NCBI GenBank assembly: GCA_035253585.1
Contig: DATFBY010000092.1
Span: forward strand, 3,154 to 67,153
From: DATFBY01 sp035253585
GTDB taxonomy: Bacteria > Gemmatimonadota > Gemmatimonadetes > Gemmatimonadales > Gemmatimonadaceae
DNA: 64,000 bases
Reading direction: 5' to 3'
The notes under the pieces are model-generated. The model searched no databases and was not told the DNA's origin. It saw nothing but the letters and a program-made list of their open reading frames with translations. The position numbers and the translations under genes are program-made. This document shows positions 43,949 to 52,937 of the stretch, piece after piece (position 1 is the first letter of the stretch; each line of letters opens with the position of its first letter).

Positions 43949-46531
43949 TCACCCACTCGGCTTGTCGACGTAGACCGGGCGGGCGCGATGCGCGCGCGTA
44001 CGGTCGCCGAGCTGACCCTCGACGTTGTACCCCCAGCAGAAGCTCTCGCCGCTGCTGGTAAGCGCGCAGGTGTGTGCACCCGTCGCGTCGAGCGTGGAAA
44101 AGCCGTGCCCGCCCGCGACGCGGGTCGGTGCCGGGCTCATCGACGTATTACCGTCGCCCAGCTGACCATAGCTGTTGCGCCCCCAGCAGTAGGCCTGCCC
44201 GCTGCTGGTGAGCGCGCACGTGTGTACGCTTCCAGCCGTTATCGACTGGAAGGCAAGCTGCGTCGAGACGCGCGTCGGGACGAACCGATCGTCCGTGGTG
44301 CCATCTCCGAGCTGTCCGCCGCTGTTGCGGCCCCAACAGTACGCCTCACCTCCACTGACGAGCGCGCAGCTGTGTGTGCCGCCCGTAGCGACCGCCTCGA
44401 ACGGACCGTTGGCCATGACCGCCGTCGGCGCGTAGTGATTCGTCGTCGAGCCATCGCCGAGCTGGCCGGCGGCGTTCTGTCCCCAGCAGAGCAGCTTGCG
44501 ATCGTCGGTGATTGCGCAGGCATGATTCCATCCGACGTCGAGCGCCACGAACCGTCCTGGTGCGAGCACGCGAACCGGGCGCGCCGAGCTGCTGGTCGAC
44601 CCGTTACCCAACTGGCCGACGGCGTTGGTACCCCAGCAGTAGACCTCGCCACCGGTCGTGAGCGCGCAGGTGTGCGCCATCCCCGAACGGATCACGCGGT
44701 ACGATCGCCCTCCGCTGACCGCAACGGGCGTGGGACGCGGCGTTGTGCTGCCGTCGCCGAGCTGGCCTTTGTCGTTGGCGCCCCAGCAATAAGCGTCGCC
44801 GCTCGTCGCCAGGCCGCACGAATGCGCCACACCGGCCGACACGCTGCGAAAACGCACGTCGGTCGCCACGCGTGTTGGATCTGCCTGACGAGTGGTGGCG
44901 CCCGATCCGAGCTGGCCGCGGTCATTACTGCCCCAACAGAAGAGCTCGCCGTTAGCGGCGACGGCGCAGCTGTGCATCCCGCCGGCGGCCACAGTCCGAG
45001 CGACCGGTGAGGGCGGCGGCGTAGCGCTCGATCGCAATGGCGGCGGGGACACTGAAGGTGTGGGCGCCGTCGAAGCAGGCGGAGTGCTTGCCCCCGGCAA
45101 TTCGGCGGGAGGGGTCACGATCGCCGGGACGTCGCGGTCGCTGAATGCACCGGCCAACGACTCCGGTGTTGCCACCTGCTCACTCGACACTGACCCGGCT
45201 GCCTGACTAGTGTCGGCCGTAGCTTCCGCGCTGGCGGTCGCCGAGTCGCCGGATGTGGTGATGTCGATGGAGTCCGACGTGCCGAGCGGCGTCGCACTGG
45301 CTTCGGGCGCGACACCGCTGCCGACCGCGCCATCTCGTTCGTTCTCGACCAGCGGCTGACCGTTCTCGATCAGCGGCTTATCGTTCGCGGCCAGCGACGG
45401 CAGCGTGCCGGTCTCCCGCATCGCGAGCGCCACGATCAGCGCGATCGCCGCCGCAACCGGCAGCAGCGTCGACGCGCGCAGGCGGCGCGGCCGGACGAGC
45501 GCCAGATCCTCCGCGCTCAGCTCGACGGACTCGTTAGGCTCGACGGGCGGCGTCAGCACCGGTCGCGCGAACACCGCGGTTACGCCGGCGCCTTGAGCCG
45601 CCACGTCCTTTGCCTGACGAGCCCGAACGCGCTCGGCGACGAGTGCTCCCCGATCGGTGGGGAGGGCTCCGTCTCGGTGATCGAGCTGGGCCAACATGTC
45701 TTGGACCGAGCTCCAGCGCGCGTTCCGATCCTTGATGAGCGCGCCTTCGATCGCCAGCTCGAGATTCGACGGAACTTCGCGGTTCAGCGATGCGACCGGC
45801 GGCAGCTCCTCGTTGATCTGTTTGTAGATCACGCTGTACAGACTCTCGCCCGCCCACGGCCGCATTCCCGACAGCATCTCCCATCCGACGAGGCCTAACG
45901 AGAACAGATCGCTCTGCCCATCGACGTGACGTCCGTCGATCTGCTCCGGCGACATGTAGGCCGGTGTTCCGATCGACATACCCGTCTTCGTCACCACCGT
46001 CTCACTGTCGATCGCCCGAGCGATGCCGAAGTCCGAGAGAAGCGCGCGGCCGTCTTCCTGGTGAATGAAGATGTTCTCCGGCTTCACATCGCGATGCACG
46101 ATCCCCGCGGCGTGCGCAGCCGTGAGGGCATTGCCGACATCACGCAGAATCTGCTCGACTTCGTTGTTGGCGAGCGCGCCGCGGCGGCGAACCAGATCGC
46201 GCAGCGTTTCACCGGGCACGTACGGCATCACTAACGCGAGGCTGCCATCTTCCAGCTCGCGAGTGGCGATGATCGAGACGATGTTGGGATGCTCGAGATG
46301 TCCGGTCGTGCGCGCCTCGCGCGCAAAGCGCGCCAGCGATTCTTCATCGTCGCTGGTGCGCGCCTGAATCACCTTGACGGCCAGGTTCGCACCTGTGCGG
46401 CGATCGCGCGCCAGATACACATCCGCCATGCCGCCACGACCGAGCTCACCGACGAGCTCGTAATCGGCGTTCAGCGCGGCCCAGCGTTGGCGCGGGAGGG
46501 AGTCGGCGCGGAGCGCGCCAGACCGACCCAT
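43949..46531 (-). CDS. Transmembrane Ser/Thr protein kinase with extracellular RCC1 propeller
   Basis: 860 aa. Hanks-type kinase: GRGGMADVYLARD loop, Lys53 in AVKV, HRDVKPEN (146-153), DFG (167-169), GTPAYMSPEQ. A single membrane helix near residues 352-372 (STLLPVAAAIALIVALAM) and a Ser/Thr/Pro-rich linker follow. The outer part has seven RCC1 repeats, each with HSCAL and YCWGxNxxGQLG, so each blade carries a cysteine pair likely to form disulfides. A full seven-bladed sensor fused to a kinase is unusual. It lies three bases after the FHA gene. Confidence 0.92.
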   Translation of the reverse strand: MGRSGALRADSLPRQRWAALNADYELVGELGRGGMADVYLARDRRTGANLAVKVIQARTSDDEESLARFAREARTTGHLEHPNIVSIIATRELEDGSLALVMPYVPGETLRDLVRRRGALANNEVEQILRDVGNALTAAHAAGIVHRDVKPENIFIHQEDGRALLSDFGIARAIDSETVVTKTGMSIGTPAYMSPEQIDGRHVDGQSDLFSLGLVGWEMLSGMRPWAGESLYSVIYKQINEELPPVASLNREVPSNLELAIEGALIKDRNARWSSVQDMLAQLDHRDGALPTDRGALVAERVRARQAKDVAAQGAGVTAVFARPVLTPPVEPNESVELSAEDLALVRPRRLRASTLLPVAAAIALIVALAMRETGTLPSLAANDKPLIENGQPLVENERDGAVGSGVAPEASATPLGTSDSIDITTSGDSATASAEATADTSQAAGSVSSEQVATPESLAGAFSDRDVPAIVTPPAELPGASTPPASTAPTPSVSPPPLRSSATPPPSPVARTVAAGGMHSCAVAANGELFCWGSNDRGQLGSGATTRQADPTRVATDVRFRSVSAGVAHSCGLATSGDAYCWGANDKGQLGDGSTTPRPTPVAVSGGRSYRVIRSGMAHTCALTTGGEVYCWGTNAVGQLGNGSTSSSARPVRVLAPGRFVALDVGWNHACAITDDRKLLCWGQNAAGQLGDGSTTNHYAPTAVMANGPFEAVATGGTHSCALVSGGEAYCWGRNSGGQLGDGTTDDRFVPTRVSTQLAFQSITAGSVHTCALTSSGQAYCWGRNSYGQLGDGNTSMSPAPTRVAGGHGFSTLDATGAHTCALTSSGESFCWGYNVEGQLGDRTRAHRARPVYVDKPSG

Positions 46532-46534
46532 CAG

Positions 46535-47344
46535 CTACCGCTCCCGATACCGGAAGATCACCTCGCCCATCTCGATTCGGTCGCCCTCGCCGAGATATCG
46601 GGCGGTCTGTGGAGGCAACTCTTCCCCGTTGATGACGACGGGATTGGTTGCCGAGAGATTCGTGATCTTCCAACGGTCGCCTTCGAGCTGCATCCGCGCA
46701 TGATTGCGACTGACGGTCGGCGCGACGAGCTGCACGTGACGGTGCGCGGGACCGCGCGCGCGGCCGAAGGTCACCTCCGGCGGCTCACCCCATGCGCGCA
46801 TGAAGCGAATGTCGCGCCCTTCACCCTCGCCCTCTACGACCTCGAGCCGGCCGGGCAAGAGCTCGAGGGGACCATCAGTGTGACGCTTGAAGACGACCGT
46901 CTTCTCGTCAGGCATGTTCTGCCGAGCAGCCGCGCGATCGATCGCGCGATCGCTCGACGTCGCGGGCGCGATGTGCATCGCGGCCGCCGCGGCGCCGCGC
47001 TGCGGCGTGATGATGGGCGTGGAGCGAGGCGTCGACATCGGCGCGGGCTCGATGACCGTGTCGCGCCGGAACGAGGCCGCTGGCGACGGCGCTGACGCCG
47101 GCGTCTGTCTCAGCGATTCTGCGACTGGCCGCGCCGGCGGGCGTGCCGACGCGCGGCCGTTCGACGACCCGAAGCCGCTGCTCGCGTGCGACTCCGGCTG
47201 CGGCTGAATCTTGAAGAAGACAGGCAGCGGCAGGTCGGCTTCGAGCTGACTTCGACGGCGAGCGCGTAGCTTGCCGATGAGCAGCAGAGCCAACACGAAG
47301 AGTGCGGCGGCGCCGAGGAGGATCGAGTAGAACCCGAAATCCAT
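46535..47344 (-). CDS. Membrane-anchored FHA-domain protein
   Basis: 269 aa. N-terminal membrane helix (YSILLGAAALFVLALLLIG), a Pro/Ala-rich linker, and a C-terminal FHA domain (VTFGRARGPAHRHVQL, VSRNHARMQLEGDRWKITNL, NPVVINGEELP), which binds phosphothreonine. Being first in the operon before a Ser/Thr kinase, it is a likely substrate or docking partner. ATG 47344 chosen over a TTG at 47356. Confidence 0.85.
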   Translation of the reverse strand: MDFGFYSILLGAAALFVLALLLIGKLRARRRSQLEADLPLPVFFKIQPQPESHASSGFGSSNGRASARPPARPVAESLRQTPASAPSPAASFRRDTVIEPAPMSTPRSTPIITPQRGAAAAAMHIAPATSSDRAIDRAAARQNMPDEKTVVFKRHTDGPLELLPGRLEVVEGEGEGRDIRFMRAWGEPPEVTFGRARGPAHRHVQLVAPTVSRNHARMQLEGDRWKITNLSATNPVVINGEELPPQTARYLGEGDRIEMGEVIFRYRER

Positions 47345-47620
47345 CGTGTCAGTCAAGAGAGGTCGAAGTGTTGCCGCAAAGGCGCTCTACGGCGCGTTGC
47401 CCAAAGGAACGCAGTCAATAGTGCAAACAGCATTCCCGAAAGGCGTTAGGCGAGTCCCTCAGAGCCGTTCGGGGCCCGCTCCCGTCACCTTCTACCTCAG
47501 ACTCTGTCCGGCCGTTCCGTGGTTGCCCACTTGGGGCGCTTCTCGCCGCGTTAACGGGTAAACAACAGGGCGGAAAAGCCTTCGCTTCCCGCCCCATCGA
47601 TTGTGACGGATCGCACTTCG
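47345..47620. other. Intergenic region between the kinase operon and the amidohydrolases
   Basis: No gene is seen. It should hold the promoter of the FHA-kinase operon (minus strand), but no confident boxes were found. A copy of GTTAGGC lies at 47445 and a hairpin at 47568-47594. Confidence 0.4.
47555..47594 (-). terminator. Possible terminator after the amidohydrolase pair
   Basis: On the minus strand the stem GGGCGG/CCGCCC, with an inner AAGC/GCTT pair, spans 47568-47594 and is followed by TGTTGTTT. The T-rich tail is imperfect. It lies about 27 bases after the amidohydrolase stop at 47621. Confidence 0.55.
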
Positions 47621-48931
47621 TTACGGGCTATTGTAGGTCGGCGGCAGCCGCTTGTAGCGCTCGGTCAGCAGTTCCTCACGCGTAGGAGCGGTGATCTCTC
47701 TCCCGCGGACGAAGACGCGCTCGGGCGTGGTCGACAGCTCGAACGGATCGCCGCTCCACACGACTACGTTCCCTTCGCGTCCGGCGGCGAGGCTTCCGAC
47801 ACGATCGGCGACGCCCAGAACCTCGGCCGGCACGATGGTCACGGCGCGGAACGCATCATCCCATGACATTCCGTACGCCACCGCATTTCCCGCTTCCTGC
47901 CTGACGTTGCGCACGTTGAACGATTCGGGGTCGCCCGGCCCATTGCCGATCAGCAGCACGGTGACGCCGGCGCGACGAAGCAGCGCGGCGTTCTCCTGAC
48001 GTGTGCCGAGCGTCGAAAAATCTCCAGGCAAATTGTTCATCGCACCCGCCATCACCGGCACCTTCGCCGCCGCGAGCTTCTCGGCGATCATCCATCCTTC
48101 GGCGCCGCCGGAGATGATCGGCCGGAGTCCATATTGCTTGGAGAGCTCCAGCACGGCTTCGATGTCACTCGCTTTGTCGGCGGCGACGATGAAGGGAAGG
48201 CGTCCCTGCACGACGGGGATCATCGCCTCGAGGTCGAGACGGCTCGCCGCGAAGGGCCGCGTCTCCGCTCGCTCGAAGTCGGCGCGGCGGCGCGAGTATG
48301 TGCGGGTGTCCTCGAGGAGCTCGCGCAGCTTGACGATGAGCTCGCCGCGTGCGTTCGTGTTCGCCGCCGCCGCGCGGCCGACCTGGCCGACCATCGCCAC
48401 CGGCTGCCTAACGAGCATGTCGGACACACTGCCGTCGACAAGATCGATCACGGCTGCCTGACCGGCGATGAGGCCGCCCGTCGGAATGATTCCTACTGTC
48501 GTCACACCGTCATCGCGCGCCTGCGCGAGCAACGCCGACGCCGGGTTGAGTCCGTCCCACACTGTGAACGCCGCGTTGATCGCATCGCCGCGGCCGCGAG
48601 CGGACGCATTCCGCGTCTCGGAGACTTGTCCTACTTCGATCAGGCCGAGCTGCGTGTTGGCGTTGATCAGTCCCGGAGTCACCCATTTTCCGGTGGCGTC
48701 GATTCGCTCCACTCCTTGCGGGATGGTGACGTCCCTTCCAACGGCGACGATCCTGCCGTCGCGTATGAGCACCGTACCGCCGTCGATCGGCGCGCCGGTG
48801 GCCGTGTGAACTCGTCCGCCGGTGATAGCAACGCTTTGCGCCGCGGCGGGCGTGATCGCACCGACCGTGAGGAGCGTCGCGCCTAGCGCGCGTCGGGCGG
48901 CGACAGCGGCGGACCGAATATCGATGCTCAT
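47621..48931 (-). CDS. Amidohydrolase-superfamily protein lacking the HxH metal motif
   Basis: 436 aa with a signal peptide ending TPAAAQ. Imidazolonepropionase/dihydroorotase-like layout: N-terminal beta strand region (VAITGGRVHTATG), barrel, and C-terminal VGSLAAGREGNVVVWSGDP. Where active members read PGLIDxHxH, this one has VTPGLINANTQLGL, so both metal histidines are lost. It is coupled by ATGA to an intact paralogue, so it may be a non-catalytic partner in a periplasmic complex. Confidence 0.8.
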   Translation of the reverse strand: MSIDIRSAAVAARRALGATLLTVGAITPAAAQSVAITGGRVHTATGAPIDGGTVLIRDGRIVAVGRDVTIPQGVERIDATGKWVTPGLINANTQLGLIEVGQVSETRNASARGRGDAINAAFTVWDGLNPASALLAQARDDGVTTVGIIPTGGLIAGQAAVIDLVDGSVSDMLVRQPVAMVGQVGRAAAANTNARGELIVKLRELLEDTRTYSRRRADFERAETRPFAASRLDLEAMIPVVQGRLPFIVAADKASDIEAVLELSKQYGLRPIISGGAEGWMIAEKLAAAKVPVMAGAMNNLPGDFSTLGTRQENAALLRRAGVTVLLIGNGPGDPESFNVRNVRQEAGNAVAYGMSWDDAFRAVTIVPAEVLGVADRVGSLAAGREGNVVVWSGDPFELSTTPERVFVRGREITAPTREELLTERYKRLPPTYNSP

Positions 48932-50376
48932 CGCTGTGTCCCCCTGTCGTCAGGCACGTACCCAAGCTCGAAGTCCGTCCGCCATTTTTGTCTCGGGTCG
49001 CTGCGGTCGTACATGACCGCGCCATCGATCCAAACGAGATCGGGGCGCGCGTAAATACTCAACGGGTGTGCCGACCAGAGCACGACGTCGGCATTCTTGC
49101 CGGACTCGAGCGTGCCAATGCGATCCTCGAGGCCCAGTGCCCAGGCGGGATTGCGCGTGACCCAGGTGATGGCGTCCTCCTCCGTCAGCTGCAGCCCGGC
49201 GCGGCGTCCGGCCGCCAATGCCTTCGCTGCCTCTTGATTCAGCCGTTGCGAGCCGGACGGATCATCGGAGTGGACGATGGCACGCGCACCTGCAGCGTGC
49301 ACCATCGCAATGTTCGCCCGCACTCCATCGAGTGCTTCGAGCTTGAAGCCGCCCCAATCGGCCCAGAGCGAGCCACTTATCGAGTCGCGCGCCATCAGGT
49401 CTGCAACCTTGTACGCTTCGACGCCATGATGGAACGACCGGATCTTGTAGCCGAACTCGCGCGCAATGTCGATCATCTGCGCCATTTCGTCCGCGCGATA
49501 GCAGTGATTGTGCACGAGAATGTTGCCGCGTAGCACCTCGGCCAGCGTCTCATTCCCCAGATCGCGCTGCGGCGCATCACCTTTCTTGTCCTCGTTCCAC
49601 TTGTCCCACTTGCGGCGATACTGCTCCGCACCGATCCACGCGGCGCGATAGCCGGCAACGTTCCCCATCCTGGTGGAAGGACCGCGCTGTGCGTACACGC
49701 GCTTTGGATTCTCGCCGCACGCCATCTTGAGCCCGTACTTCGCGCCCGGGAACTTCATGGCCTGCACGGTGCGCGCAGGCACCACCTTGAGCACCACGCT
49801 CCGTCCGCCAATGAGATTGGCGGAGCCAGGCAGCACCTGAAGTGTCGTGACGCCGCCCGCGAGGTTGCGCGGGAACTGCGGATCCTGCGGCCACACGGAG
49901 TGCTCCGCCCACACGTGCGCGGTGACCGGGTTCGTCGCCTCGTTGCCATCGCTGTGCGCTTGCACGCCGGGCGAGGCATACACGCCGAGATGCGAGTGCG
50001 TGTCGATGAGTCCGGGTGTGACGTAGCGGCCGTTCCCCTCGATCACGGCCGCATCGGTAGGCGCCGTCACCTGCGCGCCGACGCCGGCAATCTTGCCATC
50101 CCGTAGCAGTACCGACCCGCCACGGATCACCGGTCCCGTTCCGGTGAAGATGTTCACGTTGCGGATGACGGTGACGCGTGCCGGAAACGCCCTGTAGGTG
50201 CTCGGAAATGGATCCGCGTTAGGCATGGAAACGGCGCCGAGGCCAGGGCGGTTGGCATTCGTATCCGCCGCCGATCGGGCCGGAGTCGGACTTTGCGACG
50301 ATGGTGTCGCCCGCGAGCACGCGGCGATCGCAAGGAGTAGCACCGCTTGCAGGCTCACTCGTTGTAAAGGCGCCAT
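48928..50376 (-). CDS. Amidohydrolase-family lipoprotein, metal motif intact
   Basis: 482 aa. Lipoprotein signal LLLAIAACSR. Metal motif present in VTPGLIDTHSHLGVYA. Further candidate ligands are HNHCYR, FHHGVEAY and the catalytic Asp in HSDDPSGSQR. C-terminal IGTLESGKNADVVLWSAHPL is typical. Likely a secreted hydrolase of cyclic amides or peptides. The substrate is unknown. First of the coupled pair with the degenerate copy. About 30 bases separate it from the downstream end of the next minus-strand operon. Confidence 0.85.
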   Translation of the reverse strand: MAPLQRVSLQAVLLLAIAACSRATPSSQSPTPARSAADTNANRPGLGAVSMPNADPFPSTYRAFPARVTVIRNVNIFTGTGPVIRGGSVLLRDGKIAGVGAQVTAPTDAAVIEGNGRYVTPGLIDTHSHLGVYASPGVQAHSDGNEATNPVTAHVWAEHSVWPQDPQFPRNLAGGVTTLQVLPGSANLIGGRSVVLKVVPARTVQAMKFPGAKYGLKMACGENPKRVYAQRGPSTRMGNVAGYRAAWIGAEQYRRKWDKWNEDKKGDAPQRDLGNETLAEVLRGNILVHNHCYRADEMAQMIDIAREFGYKIRSFHHGVEAYKVADLMARDSISGSLWADWGGFKLEALDGVRANIAMVHAAGARAIVHSDDPSGSQRLNQEAAKALAAGRRAGLQLTEEDAITWVTRNPAWALGLEDRIGTLESGKNADVVLWSAHPLSIYARPDLVWIDGAVMYDRSDPRQKWRTDFELGYVPDDRGTQR

Positions 50377-50407
50377 GAAGGTGGAAGAGTAGAGGAAAGT
50401 GTTGACG

Positions 50408-51292
50408 TCAGACGCTGGTCGGGAGAAGTCGCTCAGGATTGTCCTGCACTGCCGCGCGCTTCACTTCGTCAGGCAGCGACAGCGCGAGGAATTGATCGAC
50501 GTTGGTTCGCATGCTGGCGACGCCGGGGCTCGGCCAGTCGGTCCCCCAGAGGAGCTTGGAGCCGATTTCGGCGAGACGCGGGAAGTATTCGAGAAGTGTC
50601 TTTGGCGGAATACCGGAGAGATCGAGCCACACGTTCTTGTGCCGACGGAGAATGAAGAACGCTTCCGCCATGTACAAGGGGCGGCCGCCGTGCGCCATCA
50701 AGATTTGCAGATCGGGGAAATCGATCGCCACATCGTCGATCTCCATGGGATTGCCGAACTTGCTCCGCGCGCCGGGGAAAATACTGGTCCCCGTGTGGAT
50801 CATTACTGGTAGGCCTTTGGCCTCGCACAACCGGTAAATGTCGGCCAGACGGTCGAGGCCGTCGGTGTACGCGTTCGCGGCAAAGCCCATGTGCGGTGGA
50901 TGCACCTTCAGCACGCGCGTACCGATCTCGAGGAGATGTTCGACCGCCGCGGTGCAGTTAGGCGTGCTGATCGGGTCGACGCCACCGTAGGGCAGGAGCC
51001 GTCGCGGATCCGCCTCGGCGTATCTCGCCGCGAACTCGTTGGTCTCCGGCGTGAAGCCCATGATGTTCGGGCTGACGTAGTTCACCATCCCCAGCCGGTC
51101 GATGCGCTCTTTGTCCATGATCTCGAGCAGAAGCTTGGGCTCTTCCATGAGCTGCATGAGGAAGTTCCAATGCTCCTCCTTGCCGCGTCGCATCGTCTGC
51201 AGTACCGCTGGCTTCATTTGCGTCCACGGTTGGATGTGGACGTGCACGTCGGTGACGCGCAGCGCGGCCATCTCCCCCGCGTCAGGCACCAT
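50408..51292 (-). CDS. Amidohydrolase_2 (ACMSD-like) metal-dependent hydrolase/decarboxylase
   Basis: 294 aa. TIM-barrel family with VTDVHVHIQPW (HxH), VMIHTGTS, ILMAHGGRP and LLWGTDWPSPG, the ligands used in ACMSD and related decarboxylases or hydratases of aromatic-ring products. The start at 51292 shares one base with the stop of the upstream hydratase (TGATG), so both are translated together. The position at the end of an aromatic-type CoA operon fits ring-product processing, though the substrate is inferred. Confidence 0.8.
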   Translation of the reverse strand: MVPDAGEMAALRVTDVHVHIQPWTQMKPAVLQTMRRGKEEHWNFLMQLMEEPKLLLEIMDKERIDRLGMVNYVSPNIMGFTPETNEFAARYAEADPRRLLPYGGVDPISTPNCTAAVEHLLEIGTRVLKVHPPHMGFAANAYTDGLDRLADIYRLCEAKGLPVMIHTGTSIFPGARSKFGNPMEIDDVAIDFPDLQILMAHGGRPLYMAEAFFILRRHKNVWLDLSGIPPKTLLEYFPRLAEIGSKLLWGTDWPSPGVASMRTNVDQFLALSLPDEVKRAAVQDNPERLLPTSV

Positions 51293-52074
51293 CAACGACC
51301 CGTAAAGTTCGCGGGGCGCTTCTCGAGAAATGCGCGCACTCCTTCGGTTTTGTCTTCGCTCGCGAAGCACAGTTGGAAGAGCGACGTCTCGAGCTTGAGC
51401 CCTTCATCGAGGGGAAGGCTGAAGGCCGCGCGGGTAGCCTCTTTCGCTGCTGCCAGCGCCACCGGGCTCTTTGACGCCATGCTTTCGGCCAGCGCGAACG
51501 CGCGCGGGAGCAGGTCGGCCGGCGCGACAACTTCTTCGACCAGTCCAATGCGATGGGCTTCGGCGGCGTCGATCAGATCACCGCTCAGAATGAGGCGAAG
51601 CGCGGCACCAAGACCGACGATGCGCGGTAGCCGCTGCGTGCCGCCTCCGCCAGGAATGATTCCGAGATTGACTTCCGGTTGACCGAACTTCGCGTTCGTC
51701 GACGCCATGCGGACGTCGCAGGCCAGCGCCAGCTCCATTCCTCCGCCGAGACAAAAACCGTTTACCGCGGCGATCACCGGCTTCGGAGAGCGTTCGACCG
51801 CCTCGAAGATCGTCGGGCCCTTCATCGTCCGCCATTGATCGACGGCCGTTCGTCCCTCGAACTCGCCGATGTCCGCGCCGGCGACGAACGCCTTGTCCCC
51901 GGCACCAGTGACGATCATCGCACGGACGTTCGCGTCCCGATTCGCGGCGTCGACGGCGGCTACGAATGCCGCGCGCACCTCGCTGTTCAGCGCGTTGCGC
52001 TTCTCCTGCCGATCGACCGTGATGAGCGCAATCCGATTGCGTATCTCGCTACGAAGGACGTGACTTTCAGTCAT
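51292..52074 (-). CDS. Enoyl-CoA hydratase (crotonase)
   Basis: 260 aa from the ATG at 52074, which overlaps the dehydrogenase stop. AFVAGADIGEFEG and NGFCLGGGMELALACDVRMA form the oxyanion hole. FGQPEVNLGIIPGGGGTQRL carries the catalytic glutamate of true hydratases, with the other expected just upstream. Adds water across trans-2-enoyl-CoA. PaaF-like role in the cluster. Confidence 0.9.
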   Translation of the reverse strand: MTESHVLRSEIRNRIALITVDRQEKRNALNSEVRAAFVAAVDAANRDANVRAMIVTGAGDKAFVAGADIGEFEGRTAVDQWRTMKGPTIFEAVERSPKPVIAAVNGFCLGGGMELALACDVRMASTNAKFGQPEVNLGIIPGGGGTQRLPRIVGLGAALRLILSGDLIDAAEAHRIGLVEEVVAPADLLPRAFALAESMASKSPVALAAAKEATRAAFSLPLDEGLKLETSLFQLCFASEDKTEGVRAFLEKRPANFTGR

Positions 52075-52937
52075 GTGCTCGTCTCCCAACGATAGAAACC
52101 GTGTCCGCTCTTCTTTCCGAGACGACCCTCGGCGACGAGACGGCGAAGGAGCTCCGGCGGACGATAGGTGTCGTCGCCGAAGGTGGCGTGGAGATGCTCG
52201 GCGATGGCGAGACGAACGTCCAGCCCCACAAGATCGGTCAGGCGCAGCGGACCCATCGGGTGGTTGTAGCCTAGCTCCATGGCGCGATCGATGTCCTCGG
52301 CACTGGCGACACCTTGCTCGAGCATCCGGATTGCTTCGAGCCCCAACACGACCCCGAGGCGACTGGTGGCGAACCCAGGAGTATCGCGCACGATGATCGG
52401 CGTCTTTCCGATGCGCTCCGCGAAGGCTCGAGCACGCTCGACGACGTCATCGCTCGTTCGCTCGCCCCGGACGAGCTCGAGCAGCTTCATCACCGGAACC
52501 GGATTGAAGAAGTGCATCCCGATGACGCGATCCTGATGCGTCAACGCCGAAGCAATCGCGGTGATCGAGAGGGACGATGTGTTGCTGGCGAGCACGGCAT
52601 TCGGAGCGACGACCGGCTCGAGCTCGGCGAACAGGCGCTTCTTGAGCTCGAGCTTCTCCGGCACCGCCTCGATGACCAGGTCCGCATCGCGTGCCGCGTC
52701 GATCGCCGCGCCGCACGTGGTCAGGGCGCCTAACGCGGCGTCGCGCTGGTGCGGAGTGCACTTGCCCTTGGCGATGGCGGTGTCGAATGACGTGCGAATC
52801 CGCTGGAGCCCGCGCTCGAGCGTGGCGGCGTCGGCATCCGCGAGCCGCACCTGATGGCCGGCGAGGGCCGCGACATAGGCGATGCCATGACCCATGGTGC
52901 CAGCGCCGATCACGGCAACGTGCCTGAACGCTGTCAT
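52071..52937 (-). CDS. 3-hydroxyacyl-CoA dehydrogenase (Hbd/PaaH type)
   Basis: 288 aa from the ATG at 52937. NAD-binding VAVIGAGTMGHGIAY, then ASNTSSLSITAIA and GMHFFNPVPVMKLLELV (catalytic His), and the C-terminal LGYNHPMGPLRLTDLVGLD. Length equals single-domain 3-hydroxybutyryl-CoA dehydrogenases. Oxidises the hydroxyacyl-CoA made by the hydratase. ATGA overlap with the GDPD gene upstream and with the hydratase downstream. Confidence 0.93.
   Translation of the reverse strand: MTAFRHVAVIGAGTMGHGIAYVAALAGHQVRLADADAATLERGLQRIRTSFDTAIAKGKCTPHQRDAALGALTTCGAAIDAARDADLVIEAVPEKLELKKRLFAELEPVVAPNAVLASNTSSLSITAIASALTHQDRVIGMHFFNPVPVMKLLELVRGERTSDDVVERARAFAERIGKTPIIVRDTPGFATSRLGVVLGLEAIRMLEQGVASAEDIDRAMELGYNHPMGPLRLTDLVGLDVRLAIAEHLHATFGDDTYRPPELLRRLVAEGRLGKKSGHGFYRWETST

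Noticed and set aside
48134..48886. Plus-strand open frame opposite the degenerate amidohydrolase
   Set aside because: Composition is that of an antisense shadow, with no motif, while the minus-strand gene has a signal peptide and full family layout.
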